From the NCBI RefSeq assembly GCF_041949975.1, contig NZ_JBHFQG010000060.1, positions 1 to 11,459 of the forward strand: DNA of 11,459 nt. Reading direction: 5' to 3'. Shown here piece by piece: positions 1-5,428 of this stretch. Below the pieces are notes generated by a model. It was not told where the DNA came from. It saw nothing but the letters and a program-made list of their open reading frames with translations, and did not search any database. The DNA is from Alteribacillus sp041949975. Its GTDB lineage: Bacteria; Bacillota; Bacilli; Bacillales; Marinococcaceae. Numbering within the stretch: the stretch's first letter is position 1; every line of letters starts with the position of its first letter. The translations under genes and the position numbers were made by a program.

Positions 1-2
1 CA

Positions 3-167
3 GTGGGGCCGGCGCGTACGACCAGTCATGTAGAAAATACTCCTGAAGAAAGAGCTTCACTTGGTATTCCGGAAAGTTTAGTCCGCTATTCTGTGGGAAT
101 AGAAGATACACAAGATTTAATTAAAGATCTTGAACAAGCAATGGCAAAAATTCCAACAACTATGTAA
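3..167 (+). CDS. C-terminal fragment of a Cys/Met-metabolism PLP-dependent enzyme (cystathionine gamma-synthase/lyase type)
   Basis: The reading frame enters from the left edge and ends at TAA 165-167, giving about 54 residues. It contains TTSH, then PEERASLGIPESLVRYSVG, then IEDTQDLIKDLEQAM. This is the classic C-terminal signature of the Cys/Met metabolism PLP enzyme family (MetB, MetC/MccB, MetY, methionine gamma-lyase), whose members act on cystathionine or O-acyl-homoserine in the cytosol. The PLP lysine and substrate-binding regions lie outside the window, so the exact reaction cannot be assigned. The stop codon sits where IS110-derived sequence begins on the other strand, so the last few residues may have been altered by the insertion or deletion junction. 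The first roughly 25 bases are GC-rich compared with the rest. Confidence 0.85.
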   Translation: MGPARTTSHVENTPEERASLGIPESLVRYSVGIEDTQDLIKDLEQAMAKIPTTM

Positions 168-490
168 ATGAAAGGCATCGATCGCATCTGTTTTTGCTTT
201 CCTTAAACTCGCCTTTTTTGCTTCATAGGAAAGAACAGGATTGACTAAATAGTAAACAATTTGATGGTCCTGTAAGAACTGTAAAACAGGTTCATGATAA
301 TGTCCTCAAAAACGACTACCGGAGGTAGACCTGCAGCTTCTTCTACCTCTTGATAAAACCGATAAAAGTCATGCAATCCCAATACGTTATGATCAAAAAC
401 AAAACTTTTCTTGTAAGGCTTTTTCTTCTGTAAAAAGGCTTGTACTTGGCTTTTTCCTTGTGCGACATCCAGGCCAATGACTGGATCCAT
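168..490 (-). pseudogene. IS110-family transposase, N-terminal remnant, frameshifted and truncated
   Basis: Read from ATG at 490 downward, the protein begins MDPVIGLDVAQGKSQVQAF, which holds the first Asp of the IS110 DEDD (RuvC-like) domain. It reaches VVVFE (the catalytic Glu region) near base 307. The frame then shifts: the other frame continues GHYHEPVLQFLQDHQIVYY, then LVNPVLSYEAKKASLRKAK, then TDAIDAFH, which is canonical IS110 sequence. About 7 bases appear to be missing at the shift, where a residue pair such as AT or ST would sit between FE and GHYH. Homology stops near 165-170, against the end of the PLP-enzyme gene, so the C-terminal Tnp domain with the catalytic Ser is lost. The copy cannot make an active recombinase. 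A possible ribosome site (GGGGACGTG) precedes the start. Confidence 0.85.
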
Positions 491-516
491 TTGTTATCAC
501 GTCCCCTTCATTTAAT

Positions 517-675
517 TAGCCGGTAGCCCCTATTCCTATCTTGTAGTTTCATAGCTTCGCTTGTTATGCGGGATCTGCGTCCCAACCAGCCTCAAACATG
601 TTTCTACAAGGAGGGGGTGGACAGTATTACGGACGGGATCAATGTCCCACGGGCGCAAACGTCCTACCCCGGCTA
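517..675 (-). ncRNA. Putative IS110 bridge RNA (left-end non-coding RNA)
   Basis: The non-coding left end upstream of the IS110 transposase start (491 to about 690) can be folded as one RNA on the minus strand. An outer long-range helix pairs 664-675 with 517-526 (TAGCCGGGGTAG with CTACCGGCTA, two-base bulge). Inside are two arms. Arm 1 is closed by 660-664/631-635 (GGACG/CGTCC). Arm 2 is closed by 604-610/540-546 (CTTGTAG/CTACAAG). Each arm ends in a near-identical hairpin, at 634-649 and 569-584. On the plus strand both read CGGGATC-NNNN-TCCCA and differ only in the four loop bases (AATG or TGCG). IS110-group elements are known to encode a two-loop bridge RNA in this place. Which loop would bind target and which donor is not assigned. 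Confidence 0.55.
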
Positions 676-691
676 CCTACAGAATAAAACC

Positions 692-737
692 TATAAAAAA
701 TAGGTCAACCAGAAAATATAAATTAACTGGCTGACCT
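692..737 (-). terminator. Rho-independent terminator-like hairpin at the outer edge of the IS110 left end
   Basis: Positions 702-712 and 727-737 form an 11-bp stem (AGGTCAACCAG and CTGGCTGACCT, one mismatch that becomes G-U in RNA) with a 14-base AT loop. On the minus strand the stem is followed by ATTTTTTAT. It would stop transcription entering from the right, just before the bridge-RNA-like region. No gene on the minus strand feeds directly into it. Confidence 0.5.
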
Positions 738-912
738 TATAATACGAACGGGTGCATTTCTGGAGCAAGAAATGCGCTCTTCTTAATGAATTGGGCCATA
801 TTCTGGAGTAACTTATTGTTCAAAAGGAAGAAATTTGAAACAATTGTTTTTAAGTATAAGGGGCTGGGTTATTTAGGATGATTGATAAAGGAATACGATG
901 GGAGGAAATTTA
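738..912. other. Intergenic stretch with a 10-bp hairpin
   Basis: No coding sequence is supported here. Positions 752-761 and 768-777 form a stem (GTGCATTTCT and AGAAATGCGC, one G-U pair) with loop GGAGCA, followed on the plus strand by TCTTCTT. That is too weak a T-run to call a terminator with confidence. A TTGAAA at about 834 and a TATAAG at about 854 are only about 14 bases apart, so they do not make a good promoter. The region leads into the ribosome site of the small gene at 913. Confidence 0.4.
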
Positions 913-1038
913 GTGTTTTAACTATTTTTTGGGTTTTTGGCTATAATCATTACCATTATTTCTATAGAGCTGAAGGAAAATAAACGAACAAAACGAAAAA
1001 AGAATTGAGTTATTAAAAAAACAAATAAAAGAGAAGCA
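913..1038 (+). pseudogene. 5' part of a small membrane-protein gene, frameshifted and interrupted
   Basis: A good ribosome site (GGGAGG, 899-904) precedes GTG at 913, but that frame stops at once (GTG TTT TAA). If the T4 run had one more T, the reading would be MFLTIFFGFLAIIITIISIE followed by LKENKRTKRKK. That is one hydrophobic helix and then a very basic stretch. A second one-base change in the A6 run near 996 then continues as IELLKKQIKEKQ, a coiled-coil-like tail, up to about 1038. There AT-rich DNA gives way abruptly to GC-rich foreign sequence. The 3' part may be the ORF at 1545-1640. I do not recognise the family. Joining the two parts is inference. Confidence 0.45.
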
Positions 1039-1341
1039 ATGTATTGGCTGACGCGGACCGGCGCGTCGTCTGCCCGCATTTACTACGAAAGACACGGCGG
1101 TGTCAACTCGCTCGACCCCGATCTTCGGGTCGATGTCCCATCAGCAATCACTATGTATCCCCGCGACATCGAGAAGTGTCCGCGCACCTGGGCACAGGAG
1201 CGGTACCGACAGATCGTCCGGTGGAGGTCGCCTGAAACCGGGGGACATTTCCCGTCGCTGGAGGTTCCAGATGATTATTTCGTCAAGGATCTACAAGAAG
1301 GCCTCGCGGCAGTACTGGCCGCTAGCGGTAGTTGGTCATGA
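1039..1341 (+). pseudogene. C-terminal fragment of an epoxide hydrolase (alpha/beta-hydrolase), foreign GC-rich DNA
   Basis: The 100-residue frame starts abruptly with YWLTRTGASSARIYYE, then PRDIEKCPRTWAQERYRQIV, then GGHFPSLEVPDDYFVKDLQ. These match the C-terminal part of microsomal-type epoxide hydrolases (EHN plus alpha/beta-hydrolase). YYE carries the likely acid Tyr, and GGHF the catalytic His at about fragment residue 70. The N-terminal domain, oxyanion hole and nucleophilic Asp are absent, so it is not functional. The ATG at 1039 is probably an internal Met/Leu position rather than a real start, and there is no ribosome site. GC content and codon use (GCG, CCG, GAC, CGG) resemble actinobacteria and differ sharply from the flanks. 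The last residues overlap the IS481 fragment on the other strand, so the natural C-terminus is lost. Confidence 0.75.
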
Positions 1342-1500
1342 CGTTGTCGACGCTGGCGTGAAGGTGTGAGACCGGGGGCTGATCGCCGCAGGCGGTGTGA
1401 GGCCGATGTTGGTTGTAGTGGTGAACCGAGACCCGGGCGGTTTCTCGGCGTCCGTTCTCGCTGGTGTCTCTCTGGGGTACAGTTTTATAAGACGTTCGAG
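1322..1500 (-). pseudogene. C-terminal fragment of an IS481-family transposase
   Basis: On the minus strand, toward the TAG at 1324-1322, the sequence reads DTSENGRRETARVSVHHYN, then QHRPHTACGDQPPVSHLH, then SVDNVMTNYR. YNxHRPHTAxGxQPPxSRLH is the characteristic end of the IS481/IS3-type rve integrase domain in actinobacterial IS481 elements. Only the last 55 to 60 residues are present. The DDE catalytic residues and N-terminal HTH are missing. The upstream boundary near 1500 is vague, because residues before DTSENG no longer look like the family. It is GC-rich like the adjoining epoxide-hydrolase fragment, so the two probably arrived together, as an IS inserted beside or in the hydrolase gene. 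Confidence 0.7.
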
Positions 1501-1544
1501 ATTCGTCCTCCCAGAACCATGCGCACGGAAAGCGGGTCATTAAA

Positions 1545-1640
1545 GTGACAGAGTCAGATGAAAATTGGTTTAAAGATTTATTAATTGGTTCATTTTTACT
1601 TGTGTTTATTTTTCTGTGCATTTATTTAATACAGATGTAA
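1545..1640 (+). CDS. Small single-pass membrane peptide, or 3' half of the interrupted gene at 913
   Basis: GTG at 1545 opens a 31-residue frame: VTESDENWFKDLLIGS followed by FLLVFIFLCIYLIQM and TAA. It has an acidic head, then one strongly hydrophobic helix ending at the C-terminus. No good ribosome site is visible in the GC-rich DNA just upstream. It is AT-rich like the 913-1038 fragment, and both encode parts of small membrane proteins on the same strand. I therefore suspect they were one gene of about 75 residues before the GC-rich block appeared between them. It could instead be a separate small protein. I do not recognise the family. Confidence 0.35.
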   Translation: MTESDENWFKDLLIGSFLLVFIFLCIYLIQM

Positions 1641-1653
1641 TCAATATAGCCTT

Positions 1654-1694
1654 GCTACTGCCGGATAAGACGTGCCATCTTATCCGGCAGTAGC
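1654..1694. repeat. Perfect 17-bp inverted repeat (strong hairpin)
   Basis: GCTACTGCCGGATAAGA at 1654-1670 is exactly complementary to 1678-1694, with the 7-base loop CGTGCCA. It lies between two convergent genes, the small plus-strand ORF ending at 1640 and the minus-strand kinase ending at 1760, which suits a bidirectional transcription barrier. Neither side has a proper T-run, so it is not a classical terminator. The GCCGGATAAG core resembles enterobacterial REP elements, but I cannot show any relation. Confidence 0.8.
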
Positions 1695-1759
1695 ATATAT
1701 GTATTTAAATGCTTTTGAAACTTCTGTGTTGGAGAGGTTCACATAGTATTCCAATATCG

Positions 1760-2350
1760 TTATTTCTTTTTTAATTGTTCTGCAACAGGGAGGGCCCATT
1801 GGGGAAGAGGAGATACTTCAAAGTTAATGACACTATCATTTATTTCCATAATAATTTTACCGTCGTCTTCACTGTTATCAATCAAAACAAGGTTGTCAAT
1901 CATTGAAGCATATTCGTACAGATTTCTAAAAGATGTGGTATTTCTCCTCATGATATCTTCAGTTGGAATATCATGGCCACCATTTTTAACTCTCATTGCG
2001 ACCCTCTCAATATTTTGGTTTACATAACGAAGAGCAACATAAAACATGGTTACCTCGTAACCCATCTCTTTTGCATGCTGCATCTGCCTTATGGCATTTT
2101 TCCCCGCAAGTGTGGTTTCAATGGAAAAGTCTTTTCCCTCTTCCATGTACTTTTTAACTGATTGAATAACTTCCTTGCCAGCAGAGACGCGCTTAGTTTC
2201 TGGATTTTTTGAGTCAATTCTTCGCGCAATGGAGTCTGGATCAATATTTATATCCACGCCCATTTTATCTATGATTAAATTGCGGAAAGTACTTTTTCCA
2301 CTCCCATTATTCCCAGCAAATACAAAGAATATTGGTTGGTGTGTATGCAT
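1760..2350 (-). CDS. Zeta-toxin-like P-loop kinase
   Basis: The 196-residue protein has Walker A GNNGSGKST at residues 13-21, INIDPDSIARRI at 34-45, SIETTLAGK at 76-84, and the typical RVAMRVKNGGHDIP at 116-129. These match the zeta-toxin/UDP-GlcNAc-kinase group of small cytosolic P-loop phosphotransferases. The best-studied members phosphorylate UDP-N-acetylglucosamine and block cell-wall synthesis, and others have unknown substrates. A ribosome site (AAAGGTGA) precedes the ATG at 2350. The ATG overlaps the TAA of the upstream gene by one base (TAATG), so the two are translationally coupled. The protein is shorter than classical epsilon/zeta toxins of about 280 residues and appears complete. 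It could be a toxin or a housekeeping-like nucleotide kinase; I favour a toxin-antitoxin-type cassette. Confidence 0.8.
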   Translation of the reverse strand: MHTHQPIFFVFAGNNGSGKSTFRNLIIDKMGVDINIDPDSIARRIDSKNPETKRVSAGKEVIQSVKKYMEEGKDFSIETTLAGKNAIRQMQHAKEMGYEVTMFYVALRYVNQNIERVAMRVKNGGHDIPTEDIMRRNTTSFRNLYEYASMIDNLVLIDNSEDDGKIIMEINDSVINFEVSPLPQWALPVAEQLKKK

Positions 2351-2541
2351 TAGGATTCACCTTTATTAAAGGGAACTATATTTCCGTTTGGATATTCTTT
2401 TACGAGTTTCCCGTTTTTTTCATACACAATATACGTATTATTAACCTTCGCATCAATTCGTGCTCGCTCACCTGTCATCTTTGCCCATTTTCCAACCCAA
2501 GCATATTTTCTTCTCGGATCGCTGTTTTGATTTTTTAACAT
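2350..2541 (-). CDS. Small hypothetical protein coupled to the zeta-like kinase (candidate antitoxin)
   Basis: This 63-residue basic soluble protein contains RRKYAWVGKWAKMTGERARI and then NNTYIVYEKNGKLVKEYPNG. The second half looks like two short beta strands around a turn (YIVYEKNGKLVKEY). ATG at 2541 has a purine-rich AGGGTGGG ribosome site about 9 bases upstream. Its TAA overlaps the kinase ATG by one base. A small first gene coupled to a zeta-like second gene is the usual arrangement of an antitoxin and toxin. The protein does not resemble the helical epsilon antitoxin, so the antitoxin role rests on position only. I do not recognise the family by name. Confidence 0.7.
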   Translation of the reverse strand: MLKNQNSDPRRKYAWVGKWAKMTGERARIDAKVNNTYIVYEKNGKLVKEYPNGNIVPFNKGES

Positions 2542-2567
2542 ATGGAGTACCCACCCTTAACCAGTCT

Positions 2568-2573
2568 ATTATA
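2568..2573 (-). promoter_or_regulatory. Possible -10 box of the small-protein/zeta cassette
   Basis: A perfect TATAAT lies on the minus strand 27 bases before the ATG at 2541. The best upstream hexamer is CTGCCA with a 19-base gap, a weak -35. Vegetative sigma-A use is plausible but not proven. Confidence 0.35.
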
Positions 2574-2579
2574 TTCATT

Positions 2580-3022
2580 AGTGCGAGCATACTGGCAGTT
2601 TTAAATATACGATTATTTAATCTATATTGTACTTAAAAACTTCTAAAAAACCAATGGTCTTTAAATTTTGTAAATTCCGAAGAATACCTCTTGCATTAAA
2701 TGACGATAAAAATATGTATATGGGTCATCCAATACTATTGGTATGAAACGAACTTTGGATGTTATGCCATTTCCTATCTCCTCCTCCCTTCCTGTTCCAC
2801 TGTACAAAAGTACATTGAATCACTTTCAGTTATATTAGTGGGCGTTTTTTTTCAGCAACAAAAAGTCTCCCGAAAGAGAGAAGAGAGGGCTTAAAACAAA
2901 AAAATGACCGTTTATTATTTTTTATATACCAAATAACGTATATCATAGTTGAAACTTCAATAAGAAAAAAACGAATGATATAAAGAAATTCAAGTGTAAT
3001 GTAAAGAGTTCATCTTTGGAAC
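2580..3022. other. AT-rich intergenic region without a recognisable gene
   Basis: About 440 bases between the divergent zeta cassette and the channel-like gene. A 64-codon plus-strand frame begins at ATG 2700, but it has no ribosome site and its product is low-complexity and unfamiliar, so I do not call it. The right part (2890-3020) is very AT-rich and could hold promoter elements for the plus-strand genes. I cannot pick a convincing pair of boxes. Confidence 0.5.
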
Positions 3023-3024
3023 TG

Positions 3025-3058
3025 TCACTATGAAGATTTGTGACGGTCTTTTTTTTAA
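3025..3058 (+). terminator. Rho-independent terminator or attenuator upstream of the channel-like gene
   Basis: CTGTCAC at about 3023-3029 pairs with GTGACGG (one G-U pair) around loop TATGAAGATTT and is followed by GGTC and eight Ts. It ends only about 50 bases before ATG 3110. Either it closes a transcript from an unrecognised or lost upstream unit, or it sits inside the leader of the following gene. Confidence 0.65.
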
Positions 3059-3109
3059 AAGTTCATATACATAAAGTATCCAGTGAATCAGTTTTTAGGA
3101 GGATTATTT

Positions 3110-3523
3110 ATGTCTGTACAAACATCCAAGCAATCTGCCCAAACAAGAGGACTTGGTAATAAAAGAGTTGCACGAATCCCCGTTTCAATACCGTTTATAC
3201 GATTTTTAAAACAGCAGAGTATATCACTTATTATTTCTTTATCATTTCTAATGCTTTTTATAGTCATTATTCCTCTTTATTATTTAGAGCCAGAAATAAA
3301 TAGTTTCATAGAAGCATTCTGGAGCGGCCTGCTTTCTTTACTTTTCTTTGGCAGATCTAATTTTGAGCCGTCAACGATGGCGGGAAACATTATTTTAGTA
3401 CTTCTTAGTATAATGGGAGTAGTGCTTTACGGATTGGTGATCAGCACCATTTTTGATGTTATTTTTCAATCAAAATATACGCAGGCGTTATTACAAAGAT
3501 GGAAAAAACATTCTAAAAAGTAA
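3110..3523 (+). CDS. Small two-helix ion-channel-like membrane protein (Ion_trans_2-like) lacking the K+ filter motif
   Basis: I place the start at ATG 3110 because AGGAGG lies 8 bases upstream; an in-frame ATG at 3083 has no such site. The 137-residue product has a basic N-terminus (1-36), a first helix at about 37-59 (ISLIISLSFLMLFIVIIPLYY), a short amphipathic segment with FIEAFWSGLLSLLFFG at 66-81, and a second helix at about 91-119. It ends in a basic tail (QRWKKHSKK). This is the S5-pore-S6 layout of Ion_trans_2 potassium channels. The expected TVGYG filter is replaced by LFFGRSNFEPS, so it should not be a normal K+ channel. It lies 46 bases before cotJA on the same strand and may be a sporulation gene. 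Other small membrane proteins with a similar layout are possible. Confidence 0.65.
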   Translation: MSVQTSKQSAQTRGLGNKRVARIPVSIPFIRFLKQQSISLIISLSFLMLFIVIIPLYYLEPEINSFIEAFWSGLLSLLFFGRSNFEPSTMAGNIILVLLSIMGVVLYGLVISTIFDVIFQSKYTQALLQRWKKHSKK

Positions 3524-3569
3524 AGTAGACTCATAGGATACGGTAAAACGGATAAAGGCAGGTATCAGC

Positions 3570-3797
3570 ATGAAAGAGTTTACTCAGCGAAAGTTTTACC
3601 ATCCTTATGTTAGTCCGTTTGATCCTTGTCCGCCCATCAGGGTAAAGTCTTATGACACTCCTCCTCAGCTTTATCTAGGCTTTCAGCCTCCCGGTCTTCC
3701 GCAGTATAAGCCCCAGCAGGCGTTATTTTGCGGAACACTTTGGCCTGTTTTATTTTCTCCGTACGAAAAATCCTATACCCGGGGGGATGAAACATGA
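3570..3797 (+). CDS. cotJA: Spore coat-associated protein CotJA
   Basis: The 75-residue product is rich in Pro and aromatic residues (FYHPYVSPFDPCPPIRVKSY, then PPQLYLGFQPPGLPQY), ending QALFCGTLWPVLFSPY. This is the conserved CotJA pattern, which includes the LxGTLWPxLxxPY element. In Bacillus the CotJA-CotJB-CotJC proteins are made in the mother cell and join the spore coat. GCAGGTATCAGC just before the ATG gives a modest ribosome site. The TGA overlaps the cotJB ATG (ATGA), so translation is coupled. In B. subtilis the operon is transcribed by sigma-E. A matching promoter is not evident to me in the 46-base gap, and the operon may be read from upstream of the channel-like gene. Confidence 0.93.
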   Translation: MKEFTQRKFYHPYVSPFDPCPPIRVKSYDTPPQLYLGFQPPGLPQYKPQQALFCGTLWPVLFSPYEKSYTRGDET

Positions 3798-4060
3798 GCC
3801 AAAAGCAGCTTCCAAAGGAATTTTATCCATTGATGGAGGAATTACAGGCCGTTGATTTTGTATTAGTGGAGCTAACTTTATATTTGGATACACATCCAAA
3901 TGATACAGCTGCTATTCAGCAATTTAACGAGACGGCGTATTACCGTCATCAACTGGTACCGCAAATCGAACAATATTACGGACCACTTCAGCAATTCGGA
4001 AACAGTTACAGTGGTTTTCCTTGGAACTGGAACCAATCACCATGGCCGTGGCAGCTATAG
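3794..4060 (+). CDS. cotJB: Spore coat protein CotJB
   Basis: The 88-residue product contains FYPLMEELQAVDFVLVELTL, then YLDTHPNDTAAIQQFNE, then LVPQIEQYYGPLQQFGNS. It ends in a Trp/Pro-rich tail (FPWNWNQSPWPWQL) typical of CotJB. It is predicted helical and soluble, and it assembles with CotJA and CotJC in the inner spore coat. It begins inside the cotJA stop codon (ATGA overlap) and is followed after 15 bases by cotJC, whose ribosome site (AGAGGAGG) fills the gap. The length agrees with the family. Confidence 0.95.
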   Translation: MSQKQLPKEFYPLMEELQAVDFVLVELTLYLDTHPNDTAAIQQFNETAYYRHQLVPQIEQYYGPLQQFGNSYSGFPWNWNQSPWPWQL

Positions 4061-4075
4061 AAGAGGAGGCTGTTT

Positions 4076-4645
4076 ATGTGGATTTATGAAAAAAAACTGC
4101 AGTATCCAGTTCGGGTGAGTACTTGTAATCCGATGCTGGCCAGATTTTTAATTGAGCAGTATGGCGGAGCGGATGGAGAACTTTCTGCTGCTCTTCGTTA
4201 TTTAAATCAGCGTTATTCTATACCAGATGAAGTGATTGGTTTACTTACTGATATTGGAACAGAAGAATTGGCTCATTTAGAAATGATTGCAACAATGGTA
4301 TATAAACTGACAAAAGATGCTACCCCGGATCAAATGAAAGCAGCGGGACTCGGTGATCACTATGCAAACCATGATAATGCTCTTTACTATCAAAATGCAT
4401 CGGGAGTGCCGTGGACGGCTTCTTATGTCCAGGCGAAAGGGGACCCGATTGCTGATTTATATGAGGATATAGCGGCAGAGGAAAAAGCACGTGCAACATA
4501 TCAATGGATTATTGATATGTCAGATGATCCGGATTTAAATGACGGTTTGAAATTCTTAAGAGAACGTGAGGTTGTTCATTCACAGCGCTTTAGGGAAGCA
4601 GTGGAAATATTAAAAGAAGAAAGAGATAAAAAGAAATTTTTCTAA
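4076..4645 (+). CDS. cotJC: Spore coat protein CotJC, manganese-catalase family
   Basis: The 189-residue protein begins MWIYEKKLQYPVRV, as CotJC proteins do, and is a ferritin-like four-helix bundle of the Mn-catalase family. The dimanganese ligand set is visible: Glu35 (GGADGELSAALRYL), Glu64 and His67 (TEELAHLEM), Glu135 or Glu136 (DIAAEEKARATY), and His168 (REREVVHSQRF). The family decomposes hydrogen peroxide, so the coat-located protein may protect the spore from oxidants. It is shorter than free Mn-catalases (about 270 residues) because it lacks their C-terminal extension, which is normal for CotJC. GAGGAGG precedes the ATG by 8 bases. It is the last gene of the operon and is followed directly by a strong terminator. 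Confidence 0.96.
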   Translation: MWIYEKKLQYPVRVSTCNPMLARFLIEQYGGADGELSAALRYLNQRYSIPDEVIGLLTDIGTEELAHLEMIATMVYKLTKDATPDQMKAAGLGDHYANHDNALYYQNASGVPWTASYVQAKGDPIADLYEDIAAEEKARATYQWIIDMSDDPDLNDGLKFLREREVVHSQRFREAVEILKEERDKKKFF

Positions 4646-4646
4646 T

Positions 4647-4684
4647 AAAAAAAGCAGACAAATCAACGGTTGTCTGCTTTTTTA
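4647..4684 (+). terminator. Rho-independent terminator of the cotJ operon
   Basis: GCAGACAA (4654-4661) pairs perfectly with TTGTCTGC (4670-4677) around an 8-base loop. An A-run lies before the stem and TTTTTT after it. It begins 2 bases after the cotJC stop and is nearly symmetric, so it may work in both directions. Confidence 0.92.
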
Positions 4685-4844
4685 TATTTTAGGGGAGTTT
4701 AATTTTTGTAAAGGGTTAAAGTATAGAAAATAAGGCTTCCGCAATAAGAACTCTGTGGCAAGCCGAGTTTTTCTAATTGGTTTTATTAGGAATGACTTTA
4801 AAAATTTGTTAATTGCAGAATACGGTCATCCTTATTATCTGGGT

Positions 4845-5001
4845 TCCCGCGGCTGTCTCTAAAAATATCTCTGATAAGAGTTGTCAGTTCTTCATCCTGG
4901 TCATCACGGAGTTTCGCTTCATAATAATACGTACTTCTTGGAATTTGCAGGACGTCGCACATTGCTGATACCGAATATTTGTGACGGTTATTCCGGATCA
5001 C
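4845..5001 (-). pseudogene. IS3-family transposase orfB, N-terminal remnant
   Basis: A frame beginning with GTG near 5001 reads IRNNRHKYSVSAMCDVLQIP, then RSTYYYEAKL, then LIRDIFRDSRGN. This is the HTH_21 N-terminal segment of IS3-family OrfB (rve integrase). After DSRGN the family should continue YGxRKI, but the sequence turns into unrelated PDNKDDRILQLTNF and a stop at 4798. The junction is near 4848 and the DDE integrase core is deleted. As in other IS3 elements, OrfB lies about one base out of phase with OrfA and would be made by frameshifting. The remnant cannot transpose by itself. Confidence 0.8.
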
Positions 5002-5003
5002 AT

Positions 5004-5288
5004 CTACTTTCGTCCCATGATCAGCGCGGCCTGCTTTAAAATATCATTCTCCATGGCAAGTTTTTGGTTCTCTTTCCGTAGTCGAATCAGTTCTTCTTGT
5101 TCAGGAGTGCGGTTGTCTTTCTCTTCAAAGGACCCACTCGTCTGGGATTGACGAACCCACTTATCAAAGGCAGAAGGCGTCAGCTCGTATTCTTTGATAA
5201 TTTCGGCTCTTGGCTTCCCGGAAGCATGCAGCTGGACAATTTGTTCTTTGAATTCTTTCGTAAAGCTTCTTCTTGCTCGTCTGGTCAT
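5004..5288 (-). CDS. IS3-family transposase OrfA (HTH protein), intact but orphaned
   Basis: The 94-residue product begins MTRRARRSFTKEFKEQIVQL and has an HTH_Tnp_1-type helix-turn-helix at about 8-55 (AEIIKEYELTPSAFDKWVRQ is the recognition part). A leucine-zipper-like helix follows at about 64-90 (EELIRLRKENQKLAMENDIL). This is the normal OrfA of IS3 elements, which binds the terminal inverted repeats and supplies the N-terminus of the OrfAB transposase. The ATG at 5288 is preceded by GAGGAG 7 bases upstream. OrfA is complete, but its OrfB is truncated within 160 bases, so the element is dead. OrfA alone can act as an inhibitor of related elements, which remains a possibility. Confidence 0.88.
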   Translation of the reverse strand: MTRRARRSFTKEFKEQIVQLHASGKPRAEIIKEYELTPSAFDKWVRQSQTSGSFEEKDNRTPEQEELIRLRKENQKLAMENDILKQAALIMGRK

Positions 5289-5375
5289 ATTTATTCTCCT
5301 CAGCGTTTATTCGATCTAAGTCTATATGACCTTAACGAATTTGTCCAACTAAGTGTAGCCTATCCAATCAGAAGT
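5289..5375 (-). mobile_element. Left-end region of the IS3 remnant
   Basis: On the minus strand the 87 bases before OrfA read TAGGCTACACTTAGTTGGAC followed by AAATTCGTTAAGG. The CACTTAGTTGGAC core is the sort of terminal-repeat and promoter region found at IS3-family left ends. The exact end base cannot be set, because the right end with the partner repeat is deleted. Confidence 0.4.
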
Positions 5376-5428
5376 TATCTCTTAAAAGGTAAAATGCATC
5401 TTCTTAAAGTCAAAAACACAAGGAAAAC

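Noticed and set aside
569..649. CRISPR-like short repeats (two copies of CGGGATC-N4-TCCCA)
   Set aside because: Only two copies, self-complementary and inside an IS110 left end; better explained by RNA hairpins.
1044..1369. Alternative plus-strand frames in the GC-rich block
   Set aside because: They arise because GC-rich DNA has few stops; only the epoxide-hydrolase frame and the minus-strand IS481 frame show family motifs.
1654..1694. Enterobacterial REP element
   Set aside because: Only a short core is similar and the flanks are Bacillaceae; no basis for calling it REP.
2700..2894. 64-codon plus-strand frame in the intergenic region
   Set aside because: No ribosome site, unusual composition rich in Cys, Ser and Tyr, and no familiar motif; it looks like chance.
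3061..3090. CATAAAGTA, a sigma-K-like -10 box, before the channel-like gene
   Set aside because: No AC-type -35 at a proper distance; the only AC is about 24 bases away, inside the terminator.
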